The position numbers and the translations under genes were made by a program. The notes under the pieces were generated by a model, which was given only the letters and a program-made list of their open reading frames with translations, did no database searches and had not been told where the DNA came from. Of a stretch of 64,000 nucleotides of DNA, positions 42,405 through 50,731 are shown one piece after another (the first letter of the stretch is position 1; every line of letters starts with the position of its first letter). The DNA comes from Gemmatimonadaceae bacterium (GTDB lineage: Bacteria > Gemmatimonadota > Gemmatimonadetes > Gemmatimonadales > Gemmatimonadaceae), in contig JADYYN010000194.1 in NCBI GenBank assembly GCA_020853635.1, positions 1 to 64,000 on the forward strand. Direction: 5' to 3'.

Positions 42405-43040
42405 ATGACTCCGCGCGAGGACAGAGCGACCCCGTTGCCACCCGAGAGCATCGCGGAAGTTCCGGCGACAGCGTCCCGTGGCCTACGCACGCGCGTGTGG
42501 CAGTGGCTCCGACCGCGTCTCACCCTCCTGAACCTCCTCACGCTGGCGGTGCTCGCGTATGCGACGCCGATCCTGCTGCCGCATCTCGGTGCCCTTTTCG
42601 GAGTCCGTTCGGGGCCGGACATGGTGCCGCGGTATTCATATGTAGCGCTCGACGGCGCACTGGTCGACGCGGACACGCTGCGGGGGCGTGTCGTCCTCGT
42701 GAACTTCTGGGCGACGTGGTGCCTGCCCTGTCGGGTGGAGATGCCGGCACTGGAGTCGATGTACCAGCGCCATCGCGAGGCCGGCTTCGTGATCGTGGGG
42801 CTCGCGGTGGACCAGGCGGCGACCGAGAAGGTCGCGGCCTTCGTCCGCGAGCGCGGGATCACGTATCCCATCGTGCACGTGGGGCGCGAAGCGGAGCGCG
42901 CGTTCGGAGGGGTGCGCGGGTATCCGACGTCGTTCCTGCTCGACCGCAGCGGGCGTGTGCGGCATGTGGTGCAGGGGCCGATCGGCGCGGTGTCGCTGGA
43001 AGCGGCGGTGCGGCGCGAGCTGGGCCGCACGACCCCGTAG
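42405..43040 (+). CDS. Membrane-anchored TlpA/ResA-like thioredoxin
   Basis: 211 residues. A basic cytoplasmic N-terminus (about 1-38) leads to one membrane segment (about 40-60), placing the thioredoxin domain outside. The redox centre is WCLPC (Cys106, Cys109), the FWATWCLPCRVEMPAL block is typical of TlpA/ResA, and GYPTSFLLD holds the cis-Pro. It probably reduces periplasmic disulfides, for example in cytochrome c maturation, using the DsbD/CcdA relay. It precedes the efflux operon by 111 bp but seems to have its own transcript. Confidence 0.9.
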   Translation: MTPREDRATPLPPESIAEVPATASRGLRTRVWQWLRPRLTLLNLLTLAVLAYATPILLPHLGALFGVRSGPDMVPRYSYVALDGALVDADTLRGRVVLVNFWATWCLPCRVEMPALESMYQRHREAGFVIVGLAVDQAATEKVAAFVRERGITYPIVHVGREAERAFGGVRGYPTSFLLDRSGRVRHVVQGPIGAVSLEAAVRRELGRTTP

Positions 43041-43091
43041 CGCCGGCCGGCTAGGCGGACGAGCCCAGAGCGCCCCTTGTGGGGAACGAAA

Positions 43092-43143
43092 CCTCTTGTA
43101 CATTACTATATCGTTATATACCCACATATAACTCCCTCAAGGA
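43092..43143 (+). promoter_or_regulatory. AT-rich regulatory region of the efflux operon
   Basis: A 40-bp AT-rich island before the TolC gene contains TTGTAC at 43096-43101 and several TATAT/ATATA stretches. TATAT at 43107-43111-region and ATATA at 43116-43120 flank CGTT as a small palindrome that could be an operator. AAGGA at 43139-43143 is the likely ribosome-binding site for the GTG at 43152. The exact -35/-10 pair is not clear. Confidence 0.4.
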
Positions 43144-43151
43144 ACCCGTCC

Positions 43152-44573
43152 GTGGTCCCCCAGTCCCTGTTCCGCCGTCTCCTCGCAGTGCTCACACTCG
43201 CCGGCGCATACTCGCTCGGCGGCGCCACGCTCGCGGCGCAGTCCGCGGCGTCGTCCGCCACGCCGCTCTCCCTCCGCGACGCAGTCGCACGGGCCGATGC
43301 GCGGGCCTATGCCAACCGCATCGCCACCGCCTCCGCCGACGCGCAATCGGCGCAAGCGCTCGCACCCTACCGCGGGATTCTGCCCACGCTTCGCGCTGAA
43401 GCAGGGTTCGTCCGCACGACCGATCCCATCGCCGCGTTCGGCACCAAGCTGCGGCAACGCGCGATCACGCCGGCGGACTTCAATCCCGCCACACTCAACT
43501 TTCCCGCGGCCATCGGCAACCGCTCGGCCGGTCTGGTGATCGAGCAGCCACTCCTCAACGCCGATGCCTGGGTTGGACGCGCTGCCGCCGGCGACGCGGC
43601 CAAGGCGCAACGTGCCGCCGCAGCGTGGACGCGTGGGAGTACGCGCACCGATGTCGTGCGCGCCTACTATGGTGCCACGCTCGCGGCCGAGAAATCCGCC
43701 ACCCTCTCCGTCGGTGAACGGGCCGCGTTCGCTCACGTCGCTCGCGCGAAGGCGCTGGCCGATACTGGACTCGTCACGCGCTCGGACGCACTGTTGGCTG
43801 AGGTCAAAGCCGGCGAGATCTCGGCGCAGCGCATCGCCGCCGCTGGTGACGCGGCACACGCGCGCCGCGCCCTCGCCGTCCTGCTCGGTGAACCGAACAG
43901 CACCTATCAGCTTCCGACGGCGCTGCCGGAGAGCGACGCCATCCGCGCGTTGGTCGCGGCCGACACATCGGACCTCGAGATGACCGACCGCGCCGATGTG
44001 CGCGCGGCGACGCTGGCACTCTCCGCGGCCCGTGCCGATGCCTGGCGTGCGAAGTCGCTCTACCTGCCGCGACTCAACGGCTTCGCACGCTACGACTGGA
44101 ACGATCCCACCGGCTTCTTCGCCAACGCCCGCAGCTGGACGGCGGGTGTGATGGCGAGCTGGAGTCCCTTCTCTGGTGGCAGCGAGCTGAGTGAAATCCG
44201 CGGCACTGCGGCCCGCGAACGCTCGGCCCGCGCACAACGCGAGGCGGCCACGGCGCAAGCCGAGCTCGCGCGAGCGGAGACGCGTGAGAAACTCGCGGTC
44301 GCGCTCGCGCAGCTCAGCATCGCCGAACGCGCCGTGGCCCAAGCCACCGAAGCCCACCGTATCGTCGCGCGCAAGTACGACGGCGGCCTCGCCACCATCT
44401 CCGAACTGCTCGAGGCGTCGGCGATCGAGACCCAGACCCGACTCGGCTTCTCGTTCGCGCGCTACACCGTCCTCGTCACCGCCGCCGAGCGTCGTCACGC
44501 GCTCGGCAATGATCCCGCCTTCCTCGTCGCGCTCGATGCGCCGACGTCGTCCCCCGACCGCGCCTCGCGCTGA
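43152..44573 (+). CDS. TolC-family outer-membrane efflux protein
   Basis: 473 residues from the GTG at 43152 (AAGGA eight bases before) with a signal peptide ending TLAAQ. Two repeats of the OEP family are visible as long Ala/Arg/Glu-rich helices (about 30-230 and 260-455) with the ADARAYAN and REKLAVALAQLSIAERAV segments. It forms a trimeric channel through the outer membrane and periplasm. It is the first gene of a pump operon with adaptor and RND transporter genes following at 6 and 1 bp. Confidence 0.92.
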   Translation: MVPQSLFRRLLAVLTLAGAYSLGGATLAAQSAASSATPLSLRDAVARADARAYANRIATASADAQSAQALAPYRGILPTLRAEAGFVRTTDPIAAFGTKLRQRAITPADFNPATLNFPAAIGNRSAGLVIEQPLLNADAWVGRAAAGDAAKAQRAAAAWTRGSTRTDVVRAYYGATLAAEKSATLSVGERAAFAHVARAKALADTGLVTRSDALLAEVKAGEISAQRIAAAGDAAHARRALAVLLGEPNSTYQLPTALPESDAIRALVAADTSDLEMTDRADVRAATLALSAARADAWRAKSLYLPRLNGFARYDWNDPTGFFANARSWTAGVMASWSPFSGGSELSEIRGTAARERSARAQREAATAQAELARAETREKLAVALAQLSIAERAVAQATEAHRIVARKYDGGLATISELLEASAIETQTRLGFSFARYTVLVTAAERRHALGNDPAFLVALDAPTSSPDRASR

Positions 44574-44579
44574 CCTGCC

Positions 44580-45614
44580 ATGACCAATTCCTCATTGAAG
44601 TCGCTCCTCACGCTCACGATGGTGCTCGCCGTTGCCGCTTGCGGTGCTGGCGATGCACATGAACAGCCCGCACCGACCACCACGCCGGCCTCCGGCGCAC
44701 CGACGTTCGCCGTGCTCGACACGCTGCTGCCGGCGGTCACCTCCGCGGACGGCGTCGCGACGCCGATGCGAGAAGCGACGCTCTCCACCAAGCTCATGGC
44801 CGCCGTCACCGAGGTCCTCGTGCAGGAAGGGGACGTGGTGCGTGCGGGACAACTGCTCGTGCGGCTCGACTCGCGCGACCTGAGCGCCAAGAGCGAACAA
44901 GTGGCCGCGTCGGTCGCGGCAGCCGAGGCCATGTATGCCCAGGCCAACGCGCACGCCGCACGCATGCGGGCGCTCTTCGCGGACAGCGCCGCGCCCAAGG
45001 CGATGCTCGAAGCTGCGGAAGCCTCGCTCGCGCAAGCCGCGTCGGGACTGCGTGGCGCGAAGGCCGCCGGCGCTGAACTCACTGCCGTGGAGAGTTATGC
45101 CGAGGTCCGGGCGCCGTTCGCGGGCCGCGTGACGCAGCGTTTCGTGGATGTCGGTGCCTTCGCCGCGCCTGGCGCGCCGCTGGTGTCGGTGCAGGACGCG
45201 TCGTCGTTGCGTGTGACGGCACACGTGGCACCGGAGCAGGCGCGCGGATTGCGCGCCGGGCAACGCGTCGCGGTGAGCATCGAAGGGGTCGATGCGAGCG
45301 CGACGATCGAAGGTGTCGTGCCCACGATGGGCAGTTTGTATGCGGTGAACGCGATCGTCGCCAACCGCGACGGCAGTCACTTGGCGGGGAGTGCTGCGGC
45401 GCTGCAGTTGCCCACCGGGACTCACCGCGTGCTGGCAATCCCGACCGACGCGCTGATCACCGAAGGGGACATGGTCGGCGTGGTGGTGCGCGTCGGCGAC
45501 ACGGAAGCGCGTCGCTGGATCCGCACGGGTGTGCGTGTCGGGGGGTTTGTCGAAGTCACCGCTGGCCTGAAGGCCGGCGACCTCGTGGTGCGTCGCACCA
45601 CAGGAGCGCGCTGA
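44580..45614 (+). CDS. RND efflux periplasmic adaptor (membrane fusion protein), lipoprotein
   Basis: 344 residues with lipobox VAAC (Cys21), so it is lipid-anchored. The biotinyl-lipoyl half-motif VTEVLVQEGDVVRAGQLLVRLDS (about 78-100), a short helical hairpin (about 104-160), and the return half YAEVRAPFAGRVTQRFVDVGA (about 174-194) are all present, followed by the beta-barrel and membrane-proximal domains (RVGGFVEVTAGLKAGDLVV). It links the RND pump to TolC. Confidence 0.93.
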   Translation: MTNSSLKSLLTLTMVLAVAACGAGDAHEQPAPTTTPASGAPTFAVLDTLLPAVTSADGVATPMREATLSTKLMAAVTEVLVQEGDVVRAGQLLVRLDSRDLSAKSEQVAASVAAAEAMYAQANAHAARMRALFADSAAPKAMLEAAEASLAQAASGLRGAKAAGAELTAVESYAEVRAPFAGRVTQRFVDVGAFAAPGAPLVSVQDASSLRVTAHVAPEQARGLRAGQRVAVSIEGVDASATIEGVVPTMGSLYAVNAIVANRDGSHLAGSAAALQLPTGTHRVLAIPTDALITEGDMVGVVVRVGDTEARRWIRTGVRVGGFVEVTAGLKAGDLVVRRTTGAR

Positions 45615-45615
45615 G

Positions 45616-48600
45616 ATGGGCATCTCCGGACGGATCGCGCAGGCCTTCCTGCGCTCGAAGCTCACGCCGCTGGTGACCATCGCGTCACTCGCGGTGGGGC
45701 TGATCGGGATCATCGCGACCCCTCGAGAGGAGGAGCCGCAGATCTCGGTGCCCATGATCGACGTGATCGCCGCACTGCCGGGCGCCGGACCGAGTGAGGT
45801 CGAGCAGCGCATCGCGCGACCGATCGAGCGGCGCATGCAGGAGATTCCTGGCGTGGACCACGTGTACACGATGAGCGGCGATGGGTTCGCGCTCGTGACC
45901 GTGCGGTTCGCCGTGGGCGAGGACCAGGAACGCAGCATCACCAAAGTGCACGCCAAGCTCGCGGCGGCGATGGATGAAGCGCCACCCGGCGCGATGCCAC
46001 CGATGGTGAAGCCGCACTCGATCGACGATGTGCCGATCCTCGCACTCACGTTGCACAGCGCGACCAGCGACGCGAACACGCTGCGTCAGATCGCGACGCA
46101 TCTCGATGAAGAGATCCGCACCGTGCCGGAGGTCGCCGAGACCTTCATCACGGGCGGGCAGCCGCGTCAGGTGGAGGTGTTGCTCGATCCGGCGCGACTG
46201 ACCGCGCGGGGCGTGACTCCCGGCGAGGTCGCGATGGCGCTGGCCGGCGCGAATGCCCGACTGCAGGCCGGCGAGGTCGCGGTCGGTGGTGATGTGGTGC
46301 GTGTGGATGTTGGGGCCGCGCTCACCAGTGCCGCGGATGTCGGTGCGGTGATCGTGAGCGCGCGTGGTGGCGTGCCGGTCTCGGTGCGGGACATCGCGAC
46401 GGTGCGTGAGGGGTTCGGCGAGGCCGTCACCTATGTGTCGCATCAGGACGCGACCACGACTGGCTCCGCCGCAGTGACGCTCTCGGTAGCCAAGCGCCAA
46501 GGTGCGAACGCGACGGCCGTGAGTCATGCAGTGCTGGAGCGGGTCGAGCAGGCCCGTGCACGCCTTCTGCCTGGCGACGTGAAGCTGGACGTCACACGCG
46601 ACTACGGCGAGACGGCCGGCGAGAAGGCCGACGAACTCATCCTGCACCTGATCATCGCCACGCTCTCGGTCACCGCGCTGATCTGGTTGTTCCTCGGCTG
46701 GCGCGAAGCGTTGGTGGTGCTGGTCGCCGTGCCGGTGACCTTGGCGCTCACGCTGTTCGTGTACTACGCGCTCGGCTACACGCTCAACCGCATCACGCTG
46801 TTCGCGCTGATCTTCTCCATCGGTATCCTGGTGGACGACGCGATCGTGGTGGTGGAGAACATCTACCGCCACTTGAAGATGGGTGACCGCTCGCCCGAGG
46901 TGGCGAGCGTCGAAGCCGTCGACGAAGTCGGCAACCCGACCATCCTCGCGACGTTCACCGTGATCGCCGCGATCCTGCCGATGGCATTCGTGAGCGGCAT
47001 GATGGGCCCGTACATGCGGCCGATCCCGATCGGTGCGTCGGTGGCGATGCTGGCCTCGCTGGCCGTGGCGTTCATCGTGACGCCGTACCTCGCGTATCGC
47101 CTACTCAAGAGTCACGTCGCACCGACCACACATCCGCATGACCGCGCGCACGAGGAAGAAGAGGAGACGAAGTTCGGTCGCTTCTACTCGCAGCTCATGA
47201 GCGGGCTCATGGAGGGCAACCGTCGCCGCAAGATCTTCTACGGCGGCGTGGTCATGCTGCTGCTCGGCTCGGTCGCGCTCGTGGGCATCCGCGCGGTGCA
47301 GGTGAAGATGCTGCCGTTCGACAACAAGAGTGAGTTCCAAGTGGTGCTCGATCTGCCGGAAGGCACGACGCTCGAGACCACCACGGCCGCAGCGGAGGAG
47401 ATCGCGCGTTACCTGCTCACCGTGCCCGAAGTGCGGAGCACGGAGGTGTACGCAGGCACGTCCGCGCCGTTCAACTTCAACGGGCTCGTGCGCCACTACT
47501 TCCTGCGTCGCGGCGCGAACGTCGCCGACGTGCAAGTGAACCTCGCGGCGAAGCACGAGCGCGATCGACAGAGTCATGCGATCGCAGTCGCAGTGCGCCC
47601 CGGTGTGGTGGCGATCGCCGAGAAGTACGGCGCGTCGGCGAAGGTGGCCGAGATCCCGCCGGGACCGCCGGTGCTCTCGACGCTGGTGGCGGAGGTGTAC
47701 GCCGGCGATGACTCCACGCGTCTCGCGGCCGCGATGCGCGTGCGTGAGGTGTTCCTTGCGACGCCGGGTGTGGTGGATGTGGATTGGACGGTGGAGGACG
47801 CGCAGACCCAGCGGAGCTTCCGCGTCGATCGTGCACGGGTGGCTGCAGCCGGTGCGAACGTGGAGCAGGTGACGCGCACGCTTTATCTCGCGCTCTCGGG
47901 CGCACCCGCCGGCATGATCGCATCGCCGACCGCGCGCGAGACCATGCCGATCGTGCCGCGCCTGCCGCAGAGTGCGCGTACGTCGGTGGAGGCGCTGCTG
48001 CGCATCCCGGTGGCGACCATGCAGGGCCCGCAGCCGCTCGCGCGGTTCGTGCGTGTGGTGGACGGCGTGCGCGAGAGCGCACGGGTACGGAAGGATCAGC
48101 GTCCGTCGATCTACGTGACCGGTGATGTCGCGGACGAGGTGGAGGCTCCGGTGTACGCGATCATGGCGATGAACGCCGCGCTCGACACCATCCGCGTGAA
48201 CGGTGCTGAGATCAAGCGCTACAACGCCGTGCCGCCGGAGCGGCTCGATGAGGTCGCGGTGAAGTGGGACGGCGAATGGCGGGTGACCATCGAGGTGTTC
48301 CGCGACCTCGGCATCGCCTTCGCCATCGTGCTGTTGCTCATCTATGTGCTGGTGGTCGGCTGGTTCCAGTCGTTCACCATCCCGCTGGTGATCATGGCCC
48401 CGATCCCGCTCACCTTGGTGGGCATCCTGCCCGGCCATGCGCTCACCGGCGCGTTCTTCACGGCCACGTCGATGATCGGCATGATCGCACTCGCGGGCAT
48501 CATCGTGCGCAACTCGATCCTGCTGGTGGACTTCATTCAGCTCGCCGAGGCCCGCGGACGCCCGTTGAAGGAAGCCGTGCTTGAAGCCGGCGCCGTGCGC

Positions 48601-48798
48601 TTCCGTCCGATCGCACTCACCGCGGCCGCGGTAGTGGTCGGCGGGTTGGTGATGGTGCTCGATCCGATCTTCCAGGGCCTCGCGGTCGCGCTGATGAGCG
48701 GCGCGGTGGTGGCGACCCTGCTCACCATGGTGGTCGTGCCGCTGCTCTACTGGGAGCTGCGCCGCCGCCAGATCGCTGCCGAGGAGGCCGCACGATGA
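45616..48798 (+). CDS. AcrB-like RND efflux transporter
   Basis: 1060 residues with the classical RND plan: one N-terminal helix, a large periplasmic domain, a helix bundle, a second periplasmic domain and a second bundle. The proton-relay Asp pair is present in GILVDDAIVVVEN (about 405-417), and the second bundle has GIIVRNSILLVDFIQ. The start LTPLVTIASLAVGLIGIIATPREEEPQI matches the hydrophobe/amphiphile branch. Substrates cannot be told. The stop overlaps the start of a P-II-like gene by 4 bp. Confidence 0.95.
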   Translation: MGISGRIAQAFLRSKLTPLVTIASLAVGLIGIIATPREEEPQISVPMIDVIAALPGAGPSEVEQRIARPIERRMQEIPGVDHVYTMSGDGFALVTVRFAVGEDQERSITKVHAKLAAAMDEAPPGAMPPMVKPHSIDDVPILALTLHSATSDANTLRQIATHLDEEIRTVPEVAETFITGGQPRQVEVLLDPARLTARGVTPGEVAMALAGANARLQAGEVAVGGDVVRVDVGAALTSAADVGAVIVSARGGVPVSVRDIATVREGFGEAVTYVSHQDATTTGSAAVTLSVAKRQGANATAVSHAVLERVEQARARLLPGDVKLDVTRDYGETAGEKADELILHLIIATLSVTALIWLFLGWREALVVLVAVPVTLALTLFVYYALGYTLNRITLFALIFSIGILVDDAIVVVENIYRHLKMGDRSPEVASVEAVDEVGNPTILATFTVIAAILPMAFVSGMMGPYMRPIPIGASVAMLASLAVAFIVTPYLAYRLLKSHVAPTTHPHDRAHEEEEETKFGRFYSQLMSGLMEGNRRRKIFYGGVVMLLLGSVALVGIRAVQVKMLPFDNKSEFQVVLDLPEGTTLETTTAAAEEIARYLLTVPEVRSTEVYAGTSAPFNFNGLVRHYFLRRGANVADVQVNLAAKHERDRQSHAIAVAVRPGVVAIAEKYGASAKVAEIPPGPPVLSTLVAEVYAGDDSTRLAAAMRVREVFLATPGVVDVDWTVEDAQTQRSFRVDRARVAAAGANVEQVTRTLYLALSGAPAGMIASPTARETMPIVPRLPQSARTSVEALLRIPVATMQGPQPLARFVRVVDGVRESARVRKDQRPSIYVTGDVADEVEAPVYAIMAMNAALDTIRVNGAEIKRYNAVPPERLDEVAVKWDGEWRVTIEVFRDLGIAFAIVLLLIYVLVVGWFQSFTIPLVIMAPIPLTLVGILPGHALTGAFFTATSMIGMIALAGIIVRNSILLVDFIQLAEARGRPLKEAVLEAGAVRFRPIALTAAAVVVGGLVMVLDPIFQGLAVALMSGAVVATLLTMVVVPLLYWELRRRQIAAEEAAR

Positions 48799-49085
48799 AA
48801 CTCTTCCTATTGATGTATGGCGGGCCGTCGCCGGAGCGCGTGGGCGCGATCCTCGAGCGTCACGACATCCATGAATACACGACGTTCGAAGGTGGCAAGG
48901 GCGTGGGGCGCACGGGCAAACGCGAAGGCAGTCGTGCGTGGCCCGGCGAGACGACGATGGTCATCTCCATCGTCCCGCGCGAGCGCGTGGACGCCACGGT
49001 GGCCGCGCTGGAACAGGAAGCCGAGGCGTTGCCGCCCGGTGAGCGCCTGCACGTCGCGGTGCTCGAAACCGAACGATTCTTCTAG
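48795..49085 (+). CDS. P-II-like transporter-associated protein (PG0541 type)
   Basis: 96 residues, cytoplasmic. The small ferredoxin-like fold (MKLFLLMYGG, then ERVGAILERHDIHEYTTFEGGKGVGRTG, then TTMVISIVPRERVDATVAAL) resembles P-II signalling proteins and the PG0541 family that is encoded next to RND pump genes. Such proteins may sense a nucleotide or metal and regulate the transporter. It overlaps the RND gene by 4 bp, fixing its association with the pump. Confidence 0.82.
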   Translation: MKLFLLMYGGPSPERVGAILERHDIHEYTTFEGGKGVGRTGKREGSRAWPGETTMVISIVPRERVDATVAALEQEAEALPPGERLHVAVLETERFF

Positions 49086-49098
49086 GAGACCACACCCC

Positions 49099-49317
49099 AT
49101 GTGTGATGATCGTATTATTCGACGTATCGCCGGACTGTTCGTGATGGCCTCCGTGGCGCTCGGCTACTTCGTGCACCCGGGTTGGTTCGCCTTCACGGCG
49201 TTTGTCGGGTTCAATCTGGTGCAATCGAGCTTCACGGCGTTCTGTCCACTGGAGAAGATCCTCGGTGCGGTCGGCCTGTTCGGTTGCCGCGCACCGGTCA
49301 CCCGGGGGAAGGGGTGA
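49099..49317 (+). CDS. DUF2892 small inner-membrane protein
   Basis: 72 residues. Two membrane helices (about 8-25 and 30-46) with the family features RIIRRIAGLFVMASVALGY, HPGWFAFTAFVGFNLVQSSFTAFCPLEKIL and a conserved Cys in FCP. DUF2892 matches the membrane part of YgaP-like rhodanese proteins, and such short forms often accompany sulfur- or redox-related genes. Two Cys (Cys49 and Cys63) lie at the membrane face. It follows the P-II-like gene by 13 bp. Confidence 0.85.
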   Translation: MCDDRIIRRIAGLFVMASVALGYFVHPGWFAFTAFVGFNLVQSSFTAFCPLEKILGAVGLFGCRAPVTRGKG

Positions 49318-49340
49318 GGCTGCTCCCGCATCGCCGTGTC

Positions 49341-49375
49341 CCCCTCTCCCATCTCACATCTCCCCTCTGCCCCTA
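49341..49375. repeat. Purine-rich repeat copy in the OsmC leader
   Basis: On the minus strand, 49371-49341 carries GGGGAGATGTGAGATGGGAG, a close copy of the repeat family; the plus strand is pyrimidine-rich and ends 3 bases before the OsmC ATG. It therefore occupies the place of the ribosome-binding site. Confidence 0.75.
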
Positions 49376-49377
49376 CC

Positions 49378-49854
49378 ATGTCCACCTACCGTGCCCGAAT
49401 CGATTGGTCCCGCGGCGATGATGCGTTCGCGGGGCAGAAGTACTCCCGTGGTCATCGGTGGCATTTCGATGAAGGCGTGAGCGTCCCGGCGTCGGCAGCA
49501 CCGACGTCGGTGAAGGCCCCGTGGCATGTCGCCGCTGCGGTCGATCCAGAAGAGGCGGTCGTCGCAGCTGTCGCGAGCTGCCACATGCTCTTCTTCCTCG
49601 CCTACTGCTCCAAGGCGGGCTACATCGTCGAGTCGTATGCCGACGCACCCGAGGGTGAGATGACGAAGAATGCCATGGGCAAGGAGCACCTCTCGCGGTA
49701 CGTGCTGCGGCCGGTGGTGACCTATCGCGGAAACGCACCGAGCGCCGAGGAGTTCGACGCGCTGCACCACAAGGCACACGAGGACTGCTACATCGCCAAC
49801 TCGATCGTGGGTACCGTGACCGTCACGCCGACGCTGCAGACGATCCCGGCGTGA
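49378..49854 (+). CDS. OsmC/Ohr-family peroxiredoxin-like protein
   Basis: 158 residues. The redox pair is Cys68 in VASCHMLFFLAYC and Cys137 in HEDCYIANS, the OsmC/Ohr arrangement; an extra Cys lies at 77. Family members reduce organic hydroperoxides in the cytoplasm with lipoyl or thioredoxin partners. There is no Shine-Dalgarno sequence, because the leader is the pyrimidine side of a repeat. It may be read with the pump operon. The 3' end overlaps the convergent bestrophin gene by 32 bp. Confidence 0.9.
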   Translation: MSTYRARIDWSRGDDAFAGQKYSRGHRWHFDEGVSVPASAAPTSVKAPWHVAAAVDPEEAVVAAVASCHMLFFLAYCSKAGYIVESYADAPEGEMTKNAMGKEHLSRYVLRPVVTYRGNAPSAEEFDALHHKAHEDCYIANSIVGTVTVTPTLQTIPA

Positions 49855-50674
49855 GGATGCTGCGTACGTCGCGCGCGATGGTCGTCGCGATCTGATCGAG
49901 CGGCAGGTCGTTGATGTCGGTGCCGAACGGTTCCTCGATCTCCGTGGCGAGCAGCTCCAGGCCCATGGTCGCAAAGAATGTGAACATCGACGCGATCACG
50001 GTGCCGTAACCGAACTCGCGCACGAGTCCGAACGGCATGATGAAGGCATAGAGCACCACGAACTGCTTGATGTAGACGGAGTAGCTGAACGGGATCGGCG
50101 TCTTGCGGATGCGTTCGCAGGCGCCGGTCACGTCGTCGAACGCCTGCAGGAGCGGCGCGAGGGCGATCCGAGACTCGGACGCCAAGCGTCCCGCCGCGAG
50201 GTCCGCCTGCACCTCGGCGTGCAGCGCGCGCATGGTCGCGTTGGGGACGTGGCTGCCGTCGGCCGTGAGCGGTTGACGCAGGTGCACGGCGAGTTGCGTC
50301 GGATACGCCGCCAACAGCTCGGCGTATCGAGCCCGGCGCGCCTGGTGATCCGGTCCCGCGAGCTGTGCACCCAGTTGCTGCGAGAGCCCGCGCGACACAT
50401 TCACCAGTTGGCCCCAGAGCCGCCGCCCTTCCCACCAGCGATCGGAGGCCGTGTTGGTCCGGAAGACCAGCAGCAGGCCGAGGATGATGCCGAGGATGGA
50501 GAGGAACGAGGGCCCGAGGGGTACAGCGACCCGCATGAGGTCGGTCTCGACCCACACCACCAGCGCCGCCCACGCGCCGGCGCCGAGCACGTCGAGGAAG
50601 AGGGTGCGGAAGACCGGGCTCCTCGGGAAATCGAAGAGCACGCGAATCCAGTTCTTCGGATCGTAGGTGATCAT
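49823..50674 (-). CDS. Bestrophin-family (UPF0187) membrane channel-like protein
   Basis: 283 residues from the ATG at 50674. The family start YDPKNWIRVLFDFPRSPVFRTLF, the SILGIILGLLLVFRTNTASDRWWEGRRLW block (about 62-90), and KTPIPFSYSVYIKQFVVLYAF (about 190-210) followed by EPFGTDINDLPLD are diagnostic. Bacterial bestrophins form pentameric channels, cation-selective in the studied Klebsiella protein. It stands alone on the minus strand. Confidence 0.92.
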   Translation of the reverse strand: MITYDPKNWIRVLFDFPRSPVFRTLFLDVLGAGAWAALVVWVETDLMRVAVPLGPSFLSILGIILGLLLVFRTNTASDRWWEGRRLWGQLVNVSRGLSQQLGAQLAGPDHQARRARYAELLAAYPTQLAVHLRQPLTADGSHVPNATMRALHAEVQADLAAGRLASESRIALAPLLQAFDDVTGACERIRKTPIPFSYSVYIKQFVVLYAFIMPFGLVREFGYGTVIASMFTFFATMGLELLATEIEEPFGTDINDLPLDQIATTIARDVRSILTPGSSAASA

Positions 50675-50731
50675 GCCATAATTGTGGGTGCCGCCCCGCC
50701 TCGACGGAACCTCGACCTGAGACTTTCTGCC

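Noticed and set aside
47101-48438. 445-codon minus-strand frame opposite the RND transporter gene
   Set aside because: His/Arg-rich shadow of a well-defined transporter.
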